From assembly GCF_016595525.1 (NCBI RefSeq), contig NZ_JAENII010000016.1:1-64000 (forward strand): a stretch of DNA of 64,000 bases, given 5' to 3'. The notes under the pieces were generated by a model. That model was not told the origin of the DNA. It saw nothing but the letters and a program-made list of their open reading frames with translations, and ran no database searches. The stretch comes from Haloferula rosea. GTDB lineage: Bacteria; Verrucomicrobiota; Verrucomicrobiia; Verrucomicrobiales; Akkermansiaceae. Shown piece after piece: positions 36,845 through 46,708 of this stretch; position 1 is the stretch's first letter; each line of letters opens with the position of its first letter. The translations under genes were made by a program, and so were the position numbers.

Positions 36845-39800
36845 ATGAGCAAATCCCCCTTATCGCAAAAAAATCTCGTTCCGATCTTATCGGGAGTCGC
36901 GGTGTTGGTGACAGCCTACCTTTGGTTGGATCGCGACCCAAGCCAGAAAGAGCGGCCCCACGGCGAGGTCATTGGAGCATCCGTGGAAGAGACCACCCCG
37001 CCTGAAGCGGTGGTGGCAGTAGAAGAAATGCAGGACCCGCCGATGGTGGAATCGGCACCTGATCAGCCGAGGACCCACGACACGACCGTATTCATCGACG
37101 CCCGGCCCGGAGCCGCGGAGCCGCCAGCCGCAGCCGAACCACGCCCTCTTCTGCCAAGCGGAGTACGCGAGCGGAAGACCACCCCCGCCCAAATCGCACA
37201 GCGTGAACGCTCCATCCAACAGCTCGCCAAACGGGAACAGGACAGAAAAGAGGAAGCACGGGCGTGGGCGAAGGCGAATGGCTGGGAGATGAAGGGACGA
37301 AAGCCCGATGGGGGCGACTGGGAGATCATGCGCCTCGATGCAAATGGCGAACCCGTCATTTACGAAACAGACAACGAAGAAGCGCGAATTTCACACAACG
37401 TCGAGCCACTCACCCAATTCGGATCACCGGGCGGGCCGGTCAACCTGAGTGGATTTGGTTGGACCGCGGGGATGTGGGAGTCGGGGCCACCGCGGCTGAC
37501 CCATACCGAGTTCAATGACTTCCCGGGGCGGGTGGTCTATGGCGACAGCAACCCCAACGACGCTGATAGTGCCAACGACATTACGGACCACGGCACGCAC
37601 GTCCTCGGCACGATACTGGGCAATGGCTTCAGCGGAAGTAACGACGACACACGGGGCATGGCGTGGCGGGCCTCGGCGCGCACTTTTGGCTGGAATGGTG
37701 ACGACTCTGAGATGCGTAGCAATGGGGCCACCGCACCCAATCAGCCTTCGCGGATCTATGTATCAAACCACTCGTACGGCATCGGTGCGGGTTGGTTCCG
37801 CACAAGGACCGGGCCACGCGCGGGGACCTGGGGTTGGTCGGGTTCTCCTGGCGCCAGCGAAGATGATGACTTTGGTCGCTACAGTGAGAACGCGGAGGAT
37901 CGCGACATCACCTGCAGGATGAACCCCTACTATCTGCCCTTCTTCTCGGCGGGCAACGAACGGGGCAACGTTCCGCCGGATGGTGCGACAATCTTCATCA
38001 ACGTCCCCGATGGCAATGGCGGCTTTACCGAGGTGCAGCGAACCTGGCCCGATGCGCAAGCCCCCGCGGCCGACGGTGCGGGCGATGGTGGATACGATAC
38101 CATTCGCGACAACGCGCTTTCCAAGAATGCCATGGTGGTAGGCAACCAGCAGGACGCGGTCTTGTTCGTTCCCGGAACCGGGGATATCCGCTTTCCGGCT
38201 GTCAGCATGTCGCCCAGTTCGAGCTTTGGTCCGGCCGACGATGGTCGGATCAAGCCTGACATCGTGGGCAATGGGCACGAGGTGCTTTCGGCTGTCAGCA
38301 GCGGCGATGAAGATCGGGGTGTCAAAACGGGGACGAGCATGGCCACACCCGGTGCAACCGGAACCGCTCTGCTTCTGCACGAACACTTTCGCAACCGTAC
38401 CAATGGTTACCTGCGGAGCAGTGCGCTCAAGGCTCTCATGATTCACACTGCGACCGATGTGCAATCGACAGGTCCGGACTACGCCTCGGGTTGGGGATTG
38501 ATCGACGCCGTGGCGGCAGTGGCCCACATCGATCTGGCCGCGGACCATCCCGGCGGATTTCACATTTATGACGGCGAGCTATCGGCCGACGAACCCGAGT
38601 TTCGGCTGACGTTCCAGGCCGATGGCCCGGTGAAGGCCACGCTGGTATGGACCGACCCGGAAGGTACCGAGCAATTCGGCATCGACAACCGTTCCAAGAT
38701 CCTCGTGAACGACCTCGATGTGGAAATCCGTCGCCCGAACGGCAGCTTCGTCCTCGCCCCGGAACTCGATCCGACGAGCCCGACCGATCTCGCAACCTAC
38801 GCAGGCAACGATACCGACAATGTGGAAATGCTTGGAGGTGCGGGCAACCTCATCGCTCAGCAAGCCGGGGTGTATGAACTGGTGATCAAGCACAAGGGCC
38901 AGATCACCGAACCTGGTCTGCAGCCGGGCGAAACCCCAAGGCAGGTCTTTTCGCTGATGCTGGAAGGCAACATCGAGGACGACACAGGCTCCGTCGCGCA
39001 AGCGGTGGACCTTCCGGAACGGGTCTTCATCAAAGCAACCACGGCTGACGTCGGGTTCGGTTTCGAGGACAATGCGTCCTTCAACTTTGGCGACCGGGCG
39101 GTGAGCCTCGACATCAACGACAGTCAGAAGGCGGGATTTCAAACGACGGTCACGGGTCCTGTCACCGTGACCTTCGACTGGGGGGTGAGTTCGGAGAGCG
39201 GCTTCGACTTCCTGCGCTTCCTTGACGACGCCGTGGAGGTCGATGCGATTTCGGGCACAGTGGGCACGACACAGGTGGCTTATAACGTCCCGGCCGGTGA
39301 GCACGTTCTCAGCTGGATCTACGAGAAGGACAGTACCGTGAGCGTCGGTGACGACGCCGGTTTCGTCGACAATATCAGCCTCAACAGTCTGGCAGAGGCC
39401 CTCGACAACTTCGACTTCGCCTTCCTCGAACCGGGATCATCTTCAGCAGGGTGGACCATCGAGCCCATTGATCCGACCGTCGTACCCGGTGTGCCAACAG
39501 GTGACATCGCCAAAGCCGGCGGCGTGAGCGGGTCGCAGTTTTCAGCAATGGAAACGTTCATCGAAGGCCCGGCTCTGGTCCAGTTCACGATGGTGCAAAC
39601 GGGCGATGGCACCCTTTTTGCGCAATGGGGACCCGGGTTGACCCGCCTCATCACCCACAATACCGGCAACGCGTTCCGGCGCTACAGCATCGAGCTGGGC
39701 GCAGGTCTGCAACCGGTGCGCTGGACATGGTCAAATCCAAATGGCGGAACCGATGCCGGCCGGGTGGACTCACTCGTCGTCACCCCGCTACCCGGGACCC

Positions 39801-41443
39801 TGCGCACCGCCGCCAACCTGCCCACGAGCAGCTCCGACCTGGTCATCGCCGACCCTTCGCAAGCCGCGTGGCAGGCTGATGCCTCCGATGGCGCCCCCCG
39901 CGGGCAGGATGGTGAACCGGATGACTCGTCCATTCGTAGCGTCTTCATTCCCACCGGAAGCTTCCCGGGCAACACCAATGTGGCGGACATCCGCTACCCC
40001 GTAACCGGACCTTGCCTGCTATCCTTCTGGTGGCAATGCGGTGGCTCGGCGGATGGAGAATTCTCCGTCGACCTGCGTATGGATCCCCTTGATCCCTTCG
40101 TTCCCGCGGGCGGGAGTGAAGGCCCACGGAAGATCAACCCCATCCCCGGAGGAACTCCTTGGCAGCAGGTCTTCCTCGAGATCCCGCCGGGCATTGCGGA
40201 GCTACGCTTCCTCTACACCCCCGCTGCGAATGGCGCGGAAGGGAACGGCTGGATCGACCAAATCAACGTCCTTTCCGATCCCGGGGTCTTTCTCGCTTCA
40301 CAACTCCACCCCGCACGTGGGCTCGACCACTGGAGCGCCCGCTGGGAAACCTACGGCGACGCACCGTGGTTCGGCATCTATGACGAGAGCAACGGTGGCA
40401 TCGACAGCACCAGCCACGACGACCTGGACGACAATGAAAGCACCACCCTCACCACCACCGTGCAGGGGCCGAAGAAGCTCTTCTTCCATTGGAAGGTGAG
40501 TAGTGAGCTTGGATTCGACCGATTGATCTTCACCCTCGACGGCACCGAGGTGGTGCCGCCGATCTCGGGTCTGGTCGACTGGACACCCGTCGAAATCGAC
40601 ATCCCACTCGGCACGCACGTGCTGCGCTGGACCTACCAAAAGGACGGCTCGGTTACGAATCACGAGGACCGTGGCTGGGTCGATGGCGTGGCGCTGCTAC
40701 GACCGGACTTCGGCATCAATTCGATCAGCCACACGCCGGGATCGGGTTTCGCGCTGCTGAGCGTGAGCAAGGATCCGACCTCGGGGTTCTTCCTGGAATC
40801 GAATGCCACCCTCGACCCGGATGGCTGGGCACCGACAGGGACGGCGGGCACCATCAACAACTCCGGGCTCATTCCGCCCAGTCTCGAAGATGTCACTCTG
40901 ATCGTACCAGCCACTGGGGATCGCCAGTTCTATCGCCTCGTTTTCCACCCCGAGATCGTCCAGCAGATCGACGATGCGAGCTTCGACCTCGTGACGACTC
41001 CCGCAGGCTTCTTCCAGAGCAACAATGCGTCCTGGGGTCCCGACGACGACCCGTTCACCGCGACCTCCTTCGAGCACATCGCTGGATTCGCGGCGGATGG
41101 CGACAACCACCTGAGCATCAAGGAGGGCTTCTTCAGCGAAATGAAGGGCAGCTTCATCGCCTACAAAGGGGTCCACTCGGTCACCGCAGCGATCGGTCAT
41201 CGCTCGGGTTTTACCGCAGGCAATGATCGGTCCGCCGTGGTGCTCACGAGTGGCATCGAGCTGGGGCGTATCGAGTACTTCGGAAACAACATTCCCGGCA
41301 ATACCTTCGTCGACGCCTTCCCGGTGAGCTTCGACACCTTCACCGGACCAGACGACGCGAACTTTGCCTACAAGGTGCGTCTGGAGAGCGAAGGCGGACG
41401 GTCGTTCTTCGATAAGATTCGCGTGGTCTCGGAATCCCAGTAG
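36845..41443 (+). CDS. Multidomain S8 (subtilisin-family) serine protease, membrane-anchored or secreted
   Basis: The start at 36845 gives MSKSPLSQKN and a hydrophobic segment (about 11-31), a signal anchor or uncleaved signal; 1532 residues. Residues of about 35-150 are Pro/Glu/Arg-rich. The protease domain has His249 in DHGTHV, Asn in FFSAGN and Ser498 in GTSMATP. At the position of the first catalytic residue (usually Asp in xWDxG) it reads MWESG, so Glu212. After that come a beta-sandwich (ATLVWTDPEG ... LVNDLDVEI), two copies of a MAM-like domain (VSSESGFDFLRF; VSSELGFDRLIF), a related WWQCGGSADG domain, and the short RQFYRL domain followed by one more beta domain. Extracellular proteolysis is likely if Glu212 can replace Asp. 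Confidence 0.82.
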   Translation: MSKSPLSQKNLVPILSGVAVLVTAYLWLDRDPSQKERPHGEVIGASVEETTPPEAVVAVEEMQDPPMVESAPDQPRTHDTTVFIDARPGAAEPPAAAEPRPLLPSGVRERKTTPAQIAQRERSIQQLAKREQDRKEEARAWAKANGWEMKGRKPDGGDWEIMRLDANGEPVIYETDNEEARISHNVEPLTQFGSPGGPVNLSGFGWTAGMWESGPPRLTHTEFNDFPGRVVYGDSNPNDADSANDITDHGTHVLGTILGNGFSGSNDDTRGMAWRASARTFGWNGDDSEMRSNGATAPNQPSRIYVSNHSYGIGAGWFRTRTGPRAGTWGWSGSPGASEDDDFGRYSENAEDRDITCRMNPYYLPFFSAGNERGNVPPDGATIFINVPDGNGGFTEVQRTWPDAQAPAADGAGDGGYDTIRDNALSKNAMVVGNQQDAVLFVPGTGDIRFPAVSMSPSSSFGPADDGRIKPDIVGNGHEVLSAVSSGDEDRGVKTGTSMATPGATGTALLLHEHFRNRTNGYLRSSALKALMIHTATDVQSTGPDYASGWGLIDAVAAVAHIDLAADHPGGFHIYDGELSADEPEFRLTFQADGPVKATLVWTDPEGTEQFGIDNRSKILVNDLDVEIRRPNGSFVLAPELDPTSPTDLATYAGNDTDNVEMLGGAGNLIAQQAGVYELVIKHKGQITEPGLQPGETPRQVFSLMLEGNIEDDTGSVAQAVDLPERVFIKATTADVGFGFEDNASFNFGDRAVSLDINDSQKAGFQTTVTGPVTVTFDWGVSSESGFDFLRFLDDAVEVDAISGTVGTTQVAYNVPAGEHVLSWIYEKDSTVSVGDDAGFVDNISLNSLAEALDNFDFAFLEPGSSSAGWTIEPIDPTVVPGVPTGDIAKAGGVSGSQFSAMETFIEGPALVQFTMVQTGDGTLFAQWGPGLTRLITHNTGNAFRRYSIELGAGLQPVRWTWSNPNGGTDAGRVDSLVVTPLPGTLRTAANLPTSSSDLVIADPSQAAWQADASDGAPRGQDGEPDDSSIRSVFIPTGSFPGNTNVADIRYPVTGPCLLSFWWQCGGSADGEFSVDLRMDPLDPFVPAGGSEGPRKINPIPGGTPWQQVFLEIPPGIAELRFLYTPAANGAEGNGWIDQINVLSDPGVFLASQLHPARGLDHWSARWETYGDAPWFGIYDESNGGIDSTSHDDLDDNESTTLTTTVQGPKKLFFHWKVSSELGFDRLIFTLDGTEVVPPISGLVDWTPVEIDIPLGTHVLRWTYQKDGSVTNHEDRGWVDGVALLRPDFGINSISHTPGSGFALLSVSKDPTSGFFLESNATLDPDGWAPTGTAGTINNSGLIPPSLEDVTLIVPATGDRQFYRLVFHPEIVQQIDDASFDLVTTPAGFFQSNNASWGPDDDPFTATSFEHIAGFAADGDNHLSIKEGFFSEMKGSFIAYKGVHSVTAAIGHRSGFTAGNDRSAVVLTSGIELGRIEYFGNNIPGNTFVDAFPVSFDTFTGPDDANFAYKVRLESEGGRSFFDKIRVVSESQ

Positions 41444-41567
41444 GCGACCCCAACCACCCGGTCCAACAACGCACCGACAGCCGTCAACTCACCCACAAAG
41501 CCGTCGCTGGGAAAAACCGCTTCATCAGCCGTGACGCGGCCCGTTTCCGTGCGAGACTCCCGTGTCC

Positions 41568-43649
41568 ATGACCACCGCCTTGATTGCCCTCGCCACCGCC
41601 CTTTCCTACCCCGATACCCGCATCGATGAAACCGTGGAGACCCTCCACGGTATCAAAGTCGCCGACCCCTACCGCTGGCTCGAGGACGACCATTCGGAGG
41701 AAACGAAGGCCTGGGTGAAAAGCCAGAACAAGGTCACTCAGGCCTACCTCTCCGGGCTGCCACAGCGCGCTGAGATCCACGACCGCACCGCCAGGCTGCT
41801 CGACTTCGAACGCATCGGCACCCCACGCGAGTTCGGAGGGCGCTGGTTCTTCACCTACAACTCCGGGCTGCAGAACCAGTCCGTGCTGATGACCTCGGCT
41901 TCACTCGGCGGTGAACCCGAACTGCTGCTCGATCCGAATTCACTCTCGAAGGAAGGTACGGTCTCGCTCGCCGACTGGACGCCGAGCAAGGACGGCAAGC
42001 TCCTCGCCTGGGCACTCTCGCGCGGTGGTAGCGATTGGAAGGAGATCCGCGTCCGTGACGTCACCACCGGCAAGGACCTCAAGGATCATCTGCGGTGGGT
42101 GAAGTTCAGCGGAATCTCGTGGCTGCCGGATGGTTCCGGCTTCTACTACAGCCGCTACGACGCCCCCGACGACCAGGCCGAGCTCACGGGGAGAAACGAG
42201 AACCATCAGCTCTGGTTCCATCGCATCGGCACCCCTCAATCCGCCGATCGGCTGGTCTACCGTCGCGTCGACCATCCCACCTGGGGATTCTACGGCGGCG
42301 TCACCGATGACGGCAGCTACCTTGTCATCCATGTGTCCGACGGCACCTCCACCAAGAACCGATCATTCTATCAGAAACTCGGCGACAAGACCGATGGGGA
42401 CATCGTCGAACTGCTGAACGAGGCCGATGCCGCCTACCGCTTCCTTGGGAATGTCGGCAGTCGATTCTTCTACCGCACCAACCTCGATGCCCCGCGCTAC
42501 CGGGTCATCGCGATCGACATCGAGAACCCGGGCCGTGAGCACTGGGAAGAGATCATTCCCCAGAGCGACGAGAACCTGGACGAAGTCTCGCTCGTCGGCG
42601 GTCACCTCGTCTGCAGCTACCTCAAGGACGCCCGCAGCGTCATCCGCGTCCATGACCTCAACGGCAAGCACGTCCGCGACGTCGACCTCCCCGGACTCGG
42701 TTCGGCAGGAGGATTCCGCGGTCGGCTCGATGACACCCATACCTTCTACGGCTTCAGCTCCTTCACCGACCCCGGTGCGATCCACCGCTACGAACTGGCC
42801 ACCGGAAAGAGCGAGCTTTGGCGCAAGCCGGACATCGACTTCGATGGCTCGGGCTACGTGACGAAGCAGGTATTCATCCCGAGCAAGGACGGCACCAAGG
42901 TGCCGGCCTTCATCGTTCACCGCAAGGGCATCGAGCTCGATGGCTCCCACCGCACGCTCCTCTACGGCTATGGCGGCTTCAACATCCCCGTGACTCCCGG
43001 CTTTTCCGTCAGCCGTGCCGTCTGGCTCGAGCGCGGCGGAGTCTTCGTGCTCGCCTGCATCCGCGGCGGTGGCGAATACGGTAAGGAATGGCACGAGTCC
43101 GCCATCCGGTTGAAGAAACAGAACAGCTACGACGACTTCATCGCGATCGCCGAATGGTTGACCGAAAACGGCTACACATCCCCGAAGAAGCTCGCCATTC
43201 AGGGTGGAAGCAATGGCGGCCTGCTCGTCGGTGCCTGCATGACCCAGCGGCCGGAGCTGTTCGGCGCCTGCCTGCCAGCCGTCGGTGTCATGGACCTGCT
43301 GCGCTTCCACAAGTTCACCATCGGCTGGGCCTGGAAACGCGACTACGGCGATCCGGAGAACCCCGAGGAGTTCGCCAACCTGCTCAAGATCTCTCCCTAT
43401 CACAACCTGAAGCCCAGCGTCCGCTACCCCGCCACCCTCGTGACCACCGCCGACCATGACGACCGCGTGGTCCCCGCCCACAGTTTCAAGTTCGCCGCAC
43501 GTCTCCAGGCCTGTCAGCCGCCGGACGGGCCACCGGTCCTTATCCGCATCGACACAAGCGCTGGCCATGGCGCCGGCACCGCGCTGGACAAAGTCATCGA
43601 TCTCGCCGCCGACCAGTGGGCCTTCCTTGAGGACAGTCTGAAGGACTGA
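41568..43649 (+). CDS. Prolyl oligopeptidase (S9A)
   Basis: 693 residues from the ATG at 41568 (a GTG two codons earlier is less likely). The N-terminal LHGIKVADPYRWLEDDHS is the hallmark start of prolyl oligopeptidases; residues of about 75-415 are the seven-bladed propeller that gates access to the active site. The catalytic domain carries Ser548 in QGGSNGG, Asp631 in DHDDRV and His667 in AGHGAG, at nearly the same spacing as the pig enzyme (554, 641, 680). It cleaves peptides shorter than about 30 residues after Pro. A short hydrophobic leader (MTTALIALATALS) may be a minimal signal peptide; location is uncertain. Confidence 0.93.
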   Translation: MTTALIALATALSYPDTRIDETVETLHGIKVADPYRWLEDDHSEETKAWVKSQNKVTQAYLSGLPQRAEIHDRTARLLDFERIGTPREFGGRWFFTYNSGLQNQSVLMTSASLGGEPELLLDPNSLSKEGTVSLADWTPSKDGKLLAWALSRGGSDWKEIRVRDVTTGKDLKDHLRWVKFSGISWLPDGSGFYYSRYDAPDDQAELTGRNENHQLWFHRIGTPQSADRLVYRRVDHPTWGFYGGVTDDGSYLVIHVSDGTSTKNRSFYQKLGDKTDGDIVELLNEADAAYRFLGNVGSRFFYRTNLDAPRYRVIAIDIENPGREHWEEIIPQSDENLDEVSLVGGHLVCSYLKDARSVIRVHDLNGKHVRDVDLPGLGSAGGFRGRLDDTHTFYGFSSFTDPGAIHRYELATGKSELWRKPDIDFDGSGYVTKQVFIPSKDGTKVPAFIVHRKGIELDGSHRTLLYGYGGFNIPVTPGFSVSRAVWLERGGVFVLACIRGGGEYGKEWHESAIRLKKQNSYDDFIAIAEWLTENGYTSPKKLAIQGGSNGGLLVGACMTQRPELFGACLPAVGVMDLLRFHKFTIGWAWKRDYGDPENPEEFANLLKISPYHNLKPSVRYPATLVTTADHDDRVVPAHSFKFAARLQACQPPDGPPVLIRIDTSAGHGAGTALDKVIDLAADQWAFLEDSLKD

Positions 43650-44121
43650 AGAGCGGCATTGCGGTTCAGTTCGACCGCCCCGGGCACTTCTTGATGCTCC
43701 CGATCACTGCGCCCCGGATTCAGACCCTCCAGGCCAGGAGTTGTCCTAACAAAAAGATGTCCGGTTTCAGGTCCATGAGGGAATCCCTGTGTCAGCTCGC
43801 GATGCACCACCCGGGACAGCACCCGAATGCATGGGTGGAAAGAAGAGCTTGCCTTCCTCACGCACAACCCGGCCAAAAGCTCCCCCATCGATTCACAACA
43901 ATCTTGTTGTGAATCACTTGCCGTCAAAGTCGGCATCCCGACCGCCACCCATCTGGCCGACTCGTCACCGCAAAGGAATCGAAAGATCCGTTCGACTGAA
44001 CCAATCGTCCGAAAATTGTCTTTGATTCGAATTGGAGCCACGCCAGTCTCCGGATCTTGTACTTTGCACCTCATTTTCCCTCAACCGGTACATCTCTTCC
44101 CCAACTGAAACCAAACCAACC
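43650..44121. other. Intergenic region upstream of sulfatase with a strong inverted repeat
   Basis: 472 bases without a supported gene. It holds CCACCC/GGGTGG arms (about 43807-43838) and, most notably, the perfect 12-bp inverted repeat at 43890-43915. Open frames on both strands lack signals and domains. It contains the likely promoter and leader of the sulfatase gene; I could not place -35/-10 boxes confidently. Confidence 0.5.
43890..43915. promoter_or_regulatory. Perfect 12-bp inverted repeat (candidate operator)
   Basis: GATTCACAACAA - TC - TTGTTGTGAATC: two exact 12-base arms around a 2-base spacer, about 207 bases before the sulfatase ATG. The tight spacing and AT-rich arms suit a dimeric DNA-binding protein better than an RNA terminator, and no T-run follows. 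The regulator is unknown. Confidence 0.6.
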
Positions 44122-45717
44122 ATGAAACCAACACAAAGACTCCGGCGATTCATGATCGCCGCCTCGGTCGCCTTGGCGGCGGCCGCCACCGCCCAAGACA
44201 AGAAGCCAAACATTCTCGTCATCTGGGGCGACGACATCGGCGTATGGAACATCAGCCACATGAACCGTGGCATGATGGGCTACAAGACGCCGAACATCGA
44301 CCGCATCGCGAACGAAGGCATCTACTTCACCGATTATTACGGTCAGCAGTCCTGCACTGCCGGACGCGCGGCCTTCCTCAATGGCAGCGTTCCGGTCCGC
44401 ACCGGTATGACCAAGGTAGGCCTCCCCGCCGCCCCCCAGGGTTGGCAGAAGACCGACGTCACATTCGCCGCCGTCCTCAAGGGCCAGGGTTACGCCACCG
44501 GCCAGTTCGGCAAGAACCACCAGGGCGACCGCGACGAGCACCTGCCGACCAACCACGGCTTCGATGAATTCATGGGCAACCTCTACCACCTGAACGCAGA
44601 AGAGGAACCAGAAGACCGCGACTACCCTGCCGACATGAAGCTCGCCGACGGTTCGACCTTCCGTCAGAAGTTCGGCCCCCGTGGCGTGATCAAGTCAACC
44701 GCCGACGGCAAGATCGAAGACACCGGACCACTGACCCGGAAGCGGATGGAAACCGTGGACGATGAAACCATCGCCGCCGCCAAGGACTTCATCCAGCGTC
44801 AGCACAAGACCGGCAAACCATGGATGTGCTGGTGGAACGGCACCCGCATGCATTTCCGCACCCACGTCAAGGACGAGCACACCGGCATCGCCGGCAAGTC
44901 CGGAAACGTCTACCACGACGGAATGGTCGAGCACGACATGCACGTTGGAGAACTGCTGGCGCTCATCGATGAACTCGGCATCGCCGACAATACGATCGTT
45001 CAGTACTCCACCGACAACGGCGTGCACTACAACACCTGGCCGGATGCAGGAACCACTCCCTTCCATGGTGAGAAGAACTCCAACTGGGAAGGTGCCTTCC
45101 GCGTTCCCTGCTACATCCGCTGGCCCGGCCAGTTCCCTGCGGGAGCCACCGTCAACGGCATCGTCTCCCACGAAGACTGGCTTCCCACCTTCGCCGCCGC
45201 CGCGGGCAACCCCGACATCAAGGAGCAGCTCCGCGAGGGGGTCGACCTCATCGGCCGCACCTACAAGAACTACATCGATGGCTACAACATGCTCGATTAC
45301 CTCAAGAAGGCGGGAACCTTCGAGACCATCGACGACGACATCAAGGCCTGCCCGCGCAAGGAGTTCATCTACACCACCGATGGAGGTGAAGTCTGCGCCA
45401 TCCGCGTCCATGACTGGAAAGCCACCTATCTGGAAAACCGGGCAAACCGCCTGCAGATCTGGCGCGAGCCCTTCATCAAGCTCCGCACGCCGCATCTGTA
45501 CCACCTCCGTCGGGACCCCTTCGAGAAGGCTCAGATCGGTTCGAACACCTACGAAGACTGGTACATGGACAAGGTCTACCTGCTCGCACCCATGCAGGTT
45601 GTCGCCTCCAAGTTCCTCATGACCATGAAGGACTACCCACCAAGCCAGACGCCCGGCGACTGGAGTCTTTCCACCTTGGAAGAACAGATCAAGGACATGA
45701 GACCCACCACCCACTGA
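44122..45717 (+). CDS. Exported arylsulfatase
   Basis: 531 residues from ATG 44122, which opens a signal peptide (RRFMIAASVALAAAATAQ). The sulfatase fold is clear: KPNILVIWGDDIG at the start with the metal-binding Asp pair; Cys78 in SCTAGRAAFLNG, the residue turned into formylglycine (C-x-A-x-R type); GKNHQGD; and STDNGVHYN with the second metal site. It hydrolyses a sulfate ester in the periplasm or outside. Cys-type sulfatases need a formylglycine-generating enzyme or anaerobic maturase, which is not in this window. A perfect inverted repeat lies upstream and a strong terminator follows, so it is probably a single-gene unit with its own control. Confidence 0.93.
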   Translation: MKPTQRLRRFMIAASVALAAAATAQDKKPNILVIWGDDIGVWNISHMNRGMMGYKTPNIDRIANEGIYFTDYYGQQSCTAGRAAFLNGSVPVRTGMTKVGLPAAPQGWQKTDVTFAAVLKGQGYATGQFGKNHQGDRDEHLPTNHGFDEFMGNLYHLNAEEEPEDRDYPADMKLADGSTFRQKFGPRGVIKSTADGKIEDTGPLTRKRMETVDDETIAAAKDFIQRQHKTGKPWMCWWNGTRMHFRTHVKDEHTGIAGKSGNVYHDGMVEHDMHVGELLALIDELGIADNTIVQYSTDNGVHYNTWPDAGTTPFHGEKNSNWEGAFRVPCYIRWPGQFPAGATVNGIVSHEDWLPTFAAAAGNPDIKEQLREGVDLIGRTYKNYIDGYNMLDYLKKAGTFETIDDDIKACPRKEFIYTTDGGEVCAIRVHDWKATYLENRANRLQIWREPFIKLRTPHLYHLRRDPFEKAQIGSNTYEDWYMDKVYLLAPMQVVASKFLMTMKDYPPSQTPGDWSLSTLEEQIKDMRPTTH

Positions 45718-46083
45718 TCGGTGCTCTGAAGAATATCGGACCCGTCTCGACCATGGACGGCCACCCGGTTTCGCTTCTCAACCCAGCCGCGTCCGGAGTC
45801 ACTCCGGGCGCGGCTTTCCTTTGGTCACCGTCACAGGGTGATCACAGCCGTTGTCGTAGTCGTCTGTGCCTCCATGATTTCCATCCAGCTCCCTCGTTGC
45901 TCACCGGAAATCCTGCTCCGCAGGATTCATGAACCAACCATGCTCCATGCCGGGCGCCAACCAAGCCGAACCGCTACAGGCTCACAAACCACCCCGGGGC
46001 ACACAACGAAGAACCCGTCCTCAGCCAACCCGTACGCCACGCCATCACCCGACCCGTTTGACCATCAGCCTCGGCAGGCTCCA
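45718..46083. other. Intergenic region after sulfatase, terminator only
   Basis: 366 bases. Apart from the terminator near its left end I see no gene, repeat or RNA. Two plus-strand frames of 69-86 codons lack a start signal and any domain. Confidence 0.45.
45785..45821 (+). terminator. Intrinsic terminator of the sulfatase gene
   Basis: AGCCGCG pairs with CGCGGCT and, after one mismatch, CCGGA with TCCGG, around a GTCAC loop; TTCCTTT follows the stem. It lies 68 bases after the sulfatase stop. Confidence 0.88.
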
Positions 46084-46539
46084 TCAGATCGGACTTGAAG
46101 CGACCTTATCCAGGTCAGGCCTCCAGATCGGGTGGTAAATGACCAGTTGATGTCTACGCTTCTGATGCACACAGATGAAGTTGGCACTCTTCTTGTCCTG
46201 CTCAGTCCGTTGATAGAAGTAGCCAAGGTTCACACCCTCGTCATCCAACAGCTCCTTGAGCTTTTCGGCATGTTTGTCGGGATTTAGTGGGGTATTGAGC
46301 TTCCATTCACCATTTCCATTCAATCTTCGCATTCCCTCGGCTTCTTCAAGTGAGATCCGTTTCCCCGATTTTTTCTGGATGATCGCATAGACACAGAAGC
46401 CCTTGTGGTATCCGAACTCATACTTGAAGCCGGTTTCCGAATGCTGGCTCTTGTCCTCGGCGTTGAAGCGTCCTCGTTTCAGGCCACCGATACGGGTGCC
46501 GTAATATTCGTTGATTTGCGCGGGGGTGAGGTAGATCAT
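46084..46539 (-). CDS. Hypothetical cytoplasmic protein
   Basis: 151 residues from the ATG at 46539 (a TTG 18 codons earlier, at 46593, is possible but adds odd sequence). It has no signal peptide or membrane segment and is rich in Lys, Glu, Tyr and aromatic residues (YLTPAQINEYYG, YEFGYHKGFCVYAII, LVIYHPIWRPDLDKV). No family recognised. It is divergent from the DUF2235 gene, with a 181-base gap that holds a small dyad and a palindrome. Like that gene it looks AT-richer than the surrounding chromosome, so both may have arrived together. Confidence 0.55.
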   Translation of the reverse strand: MIYLTPAQINEYYGTRIGGLKRGRFNAEDKSQHSETGFKYEFGYHKGFCVYAIIQKKSGKRISLEEAEGMRRLNGNGEWKLNTPLNPDKHAEKLKELLDDEGVNLGYFYQRTEQDKKSANFICVHQKRRHQLVIYHPIWRPDLDKVASSPI

Positions 46540-46553
46540 CGTGGTATGTGTTA

Positions 46554-46568
46554 GTTCCAGTATGGAAC
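46554..46568. promoter_or_regulatory. Small dyad upstream of the divergent gene pair
   Basis: GTTCCA - GTA - TGGAAC, exact 6-base arms, 15 bases upstream of the minus-strand start at 46539. A possible operator for one of the two divergent genes; short enough to be chance. Confidence 0.3.
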
Positions 46569-46708
46569 CAACATATTCGACCCTAGGGTTCAAGCACTTG
46601 TTCTGTTAGTGGAAATTCATGGACCGAAGGGTGAGTAGAAGAACGGATCGCCTCACGCGCTGCGTCATGTCTTCGTAAATCCTCGACAGGCGGCCTGGAT
46701 GCTGCTTG

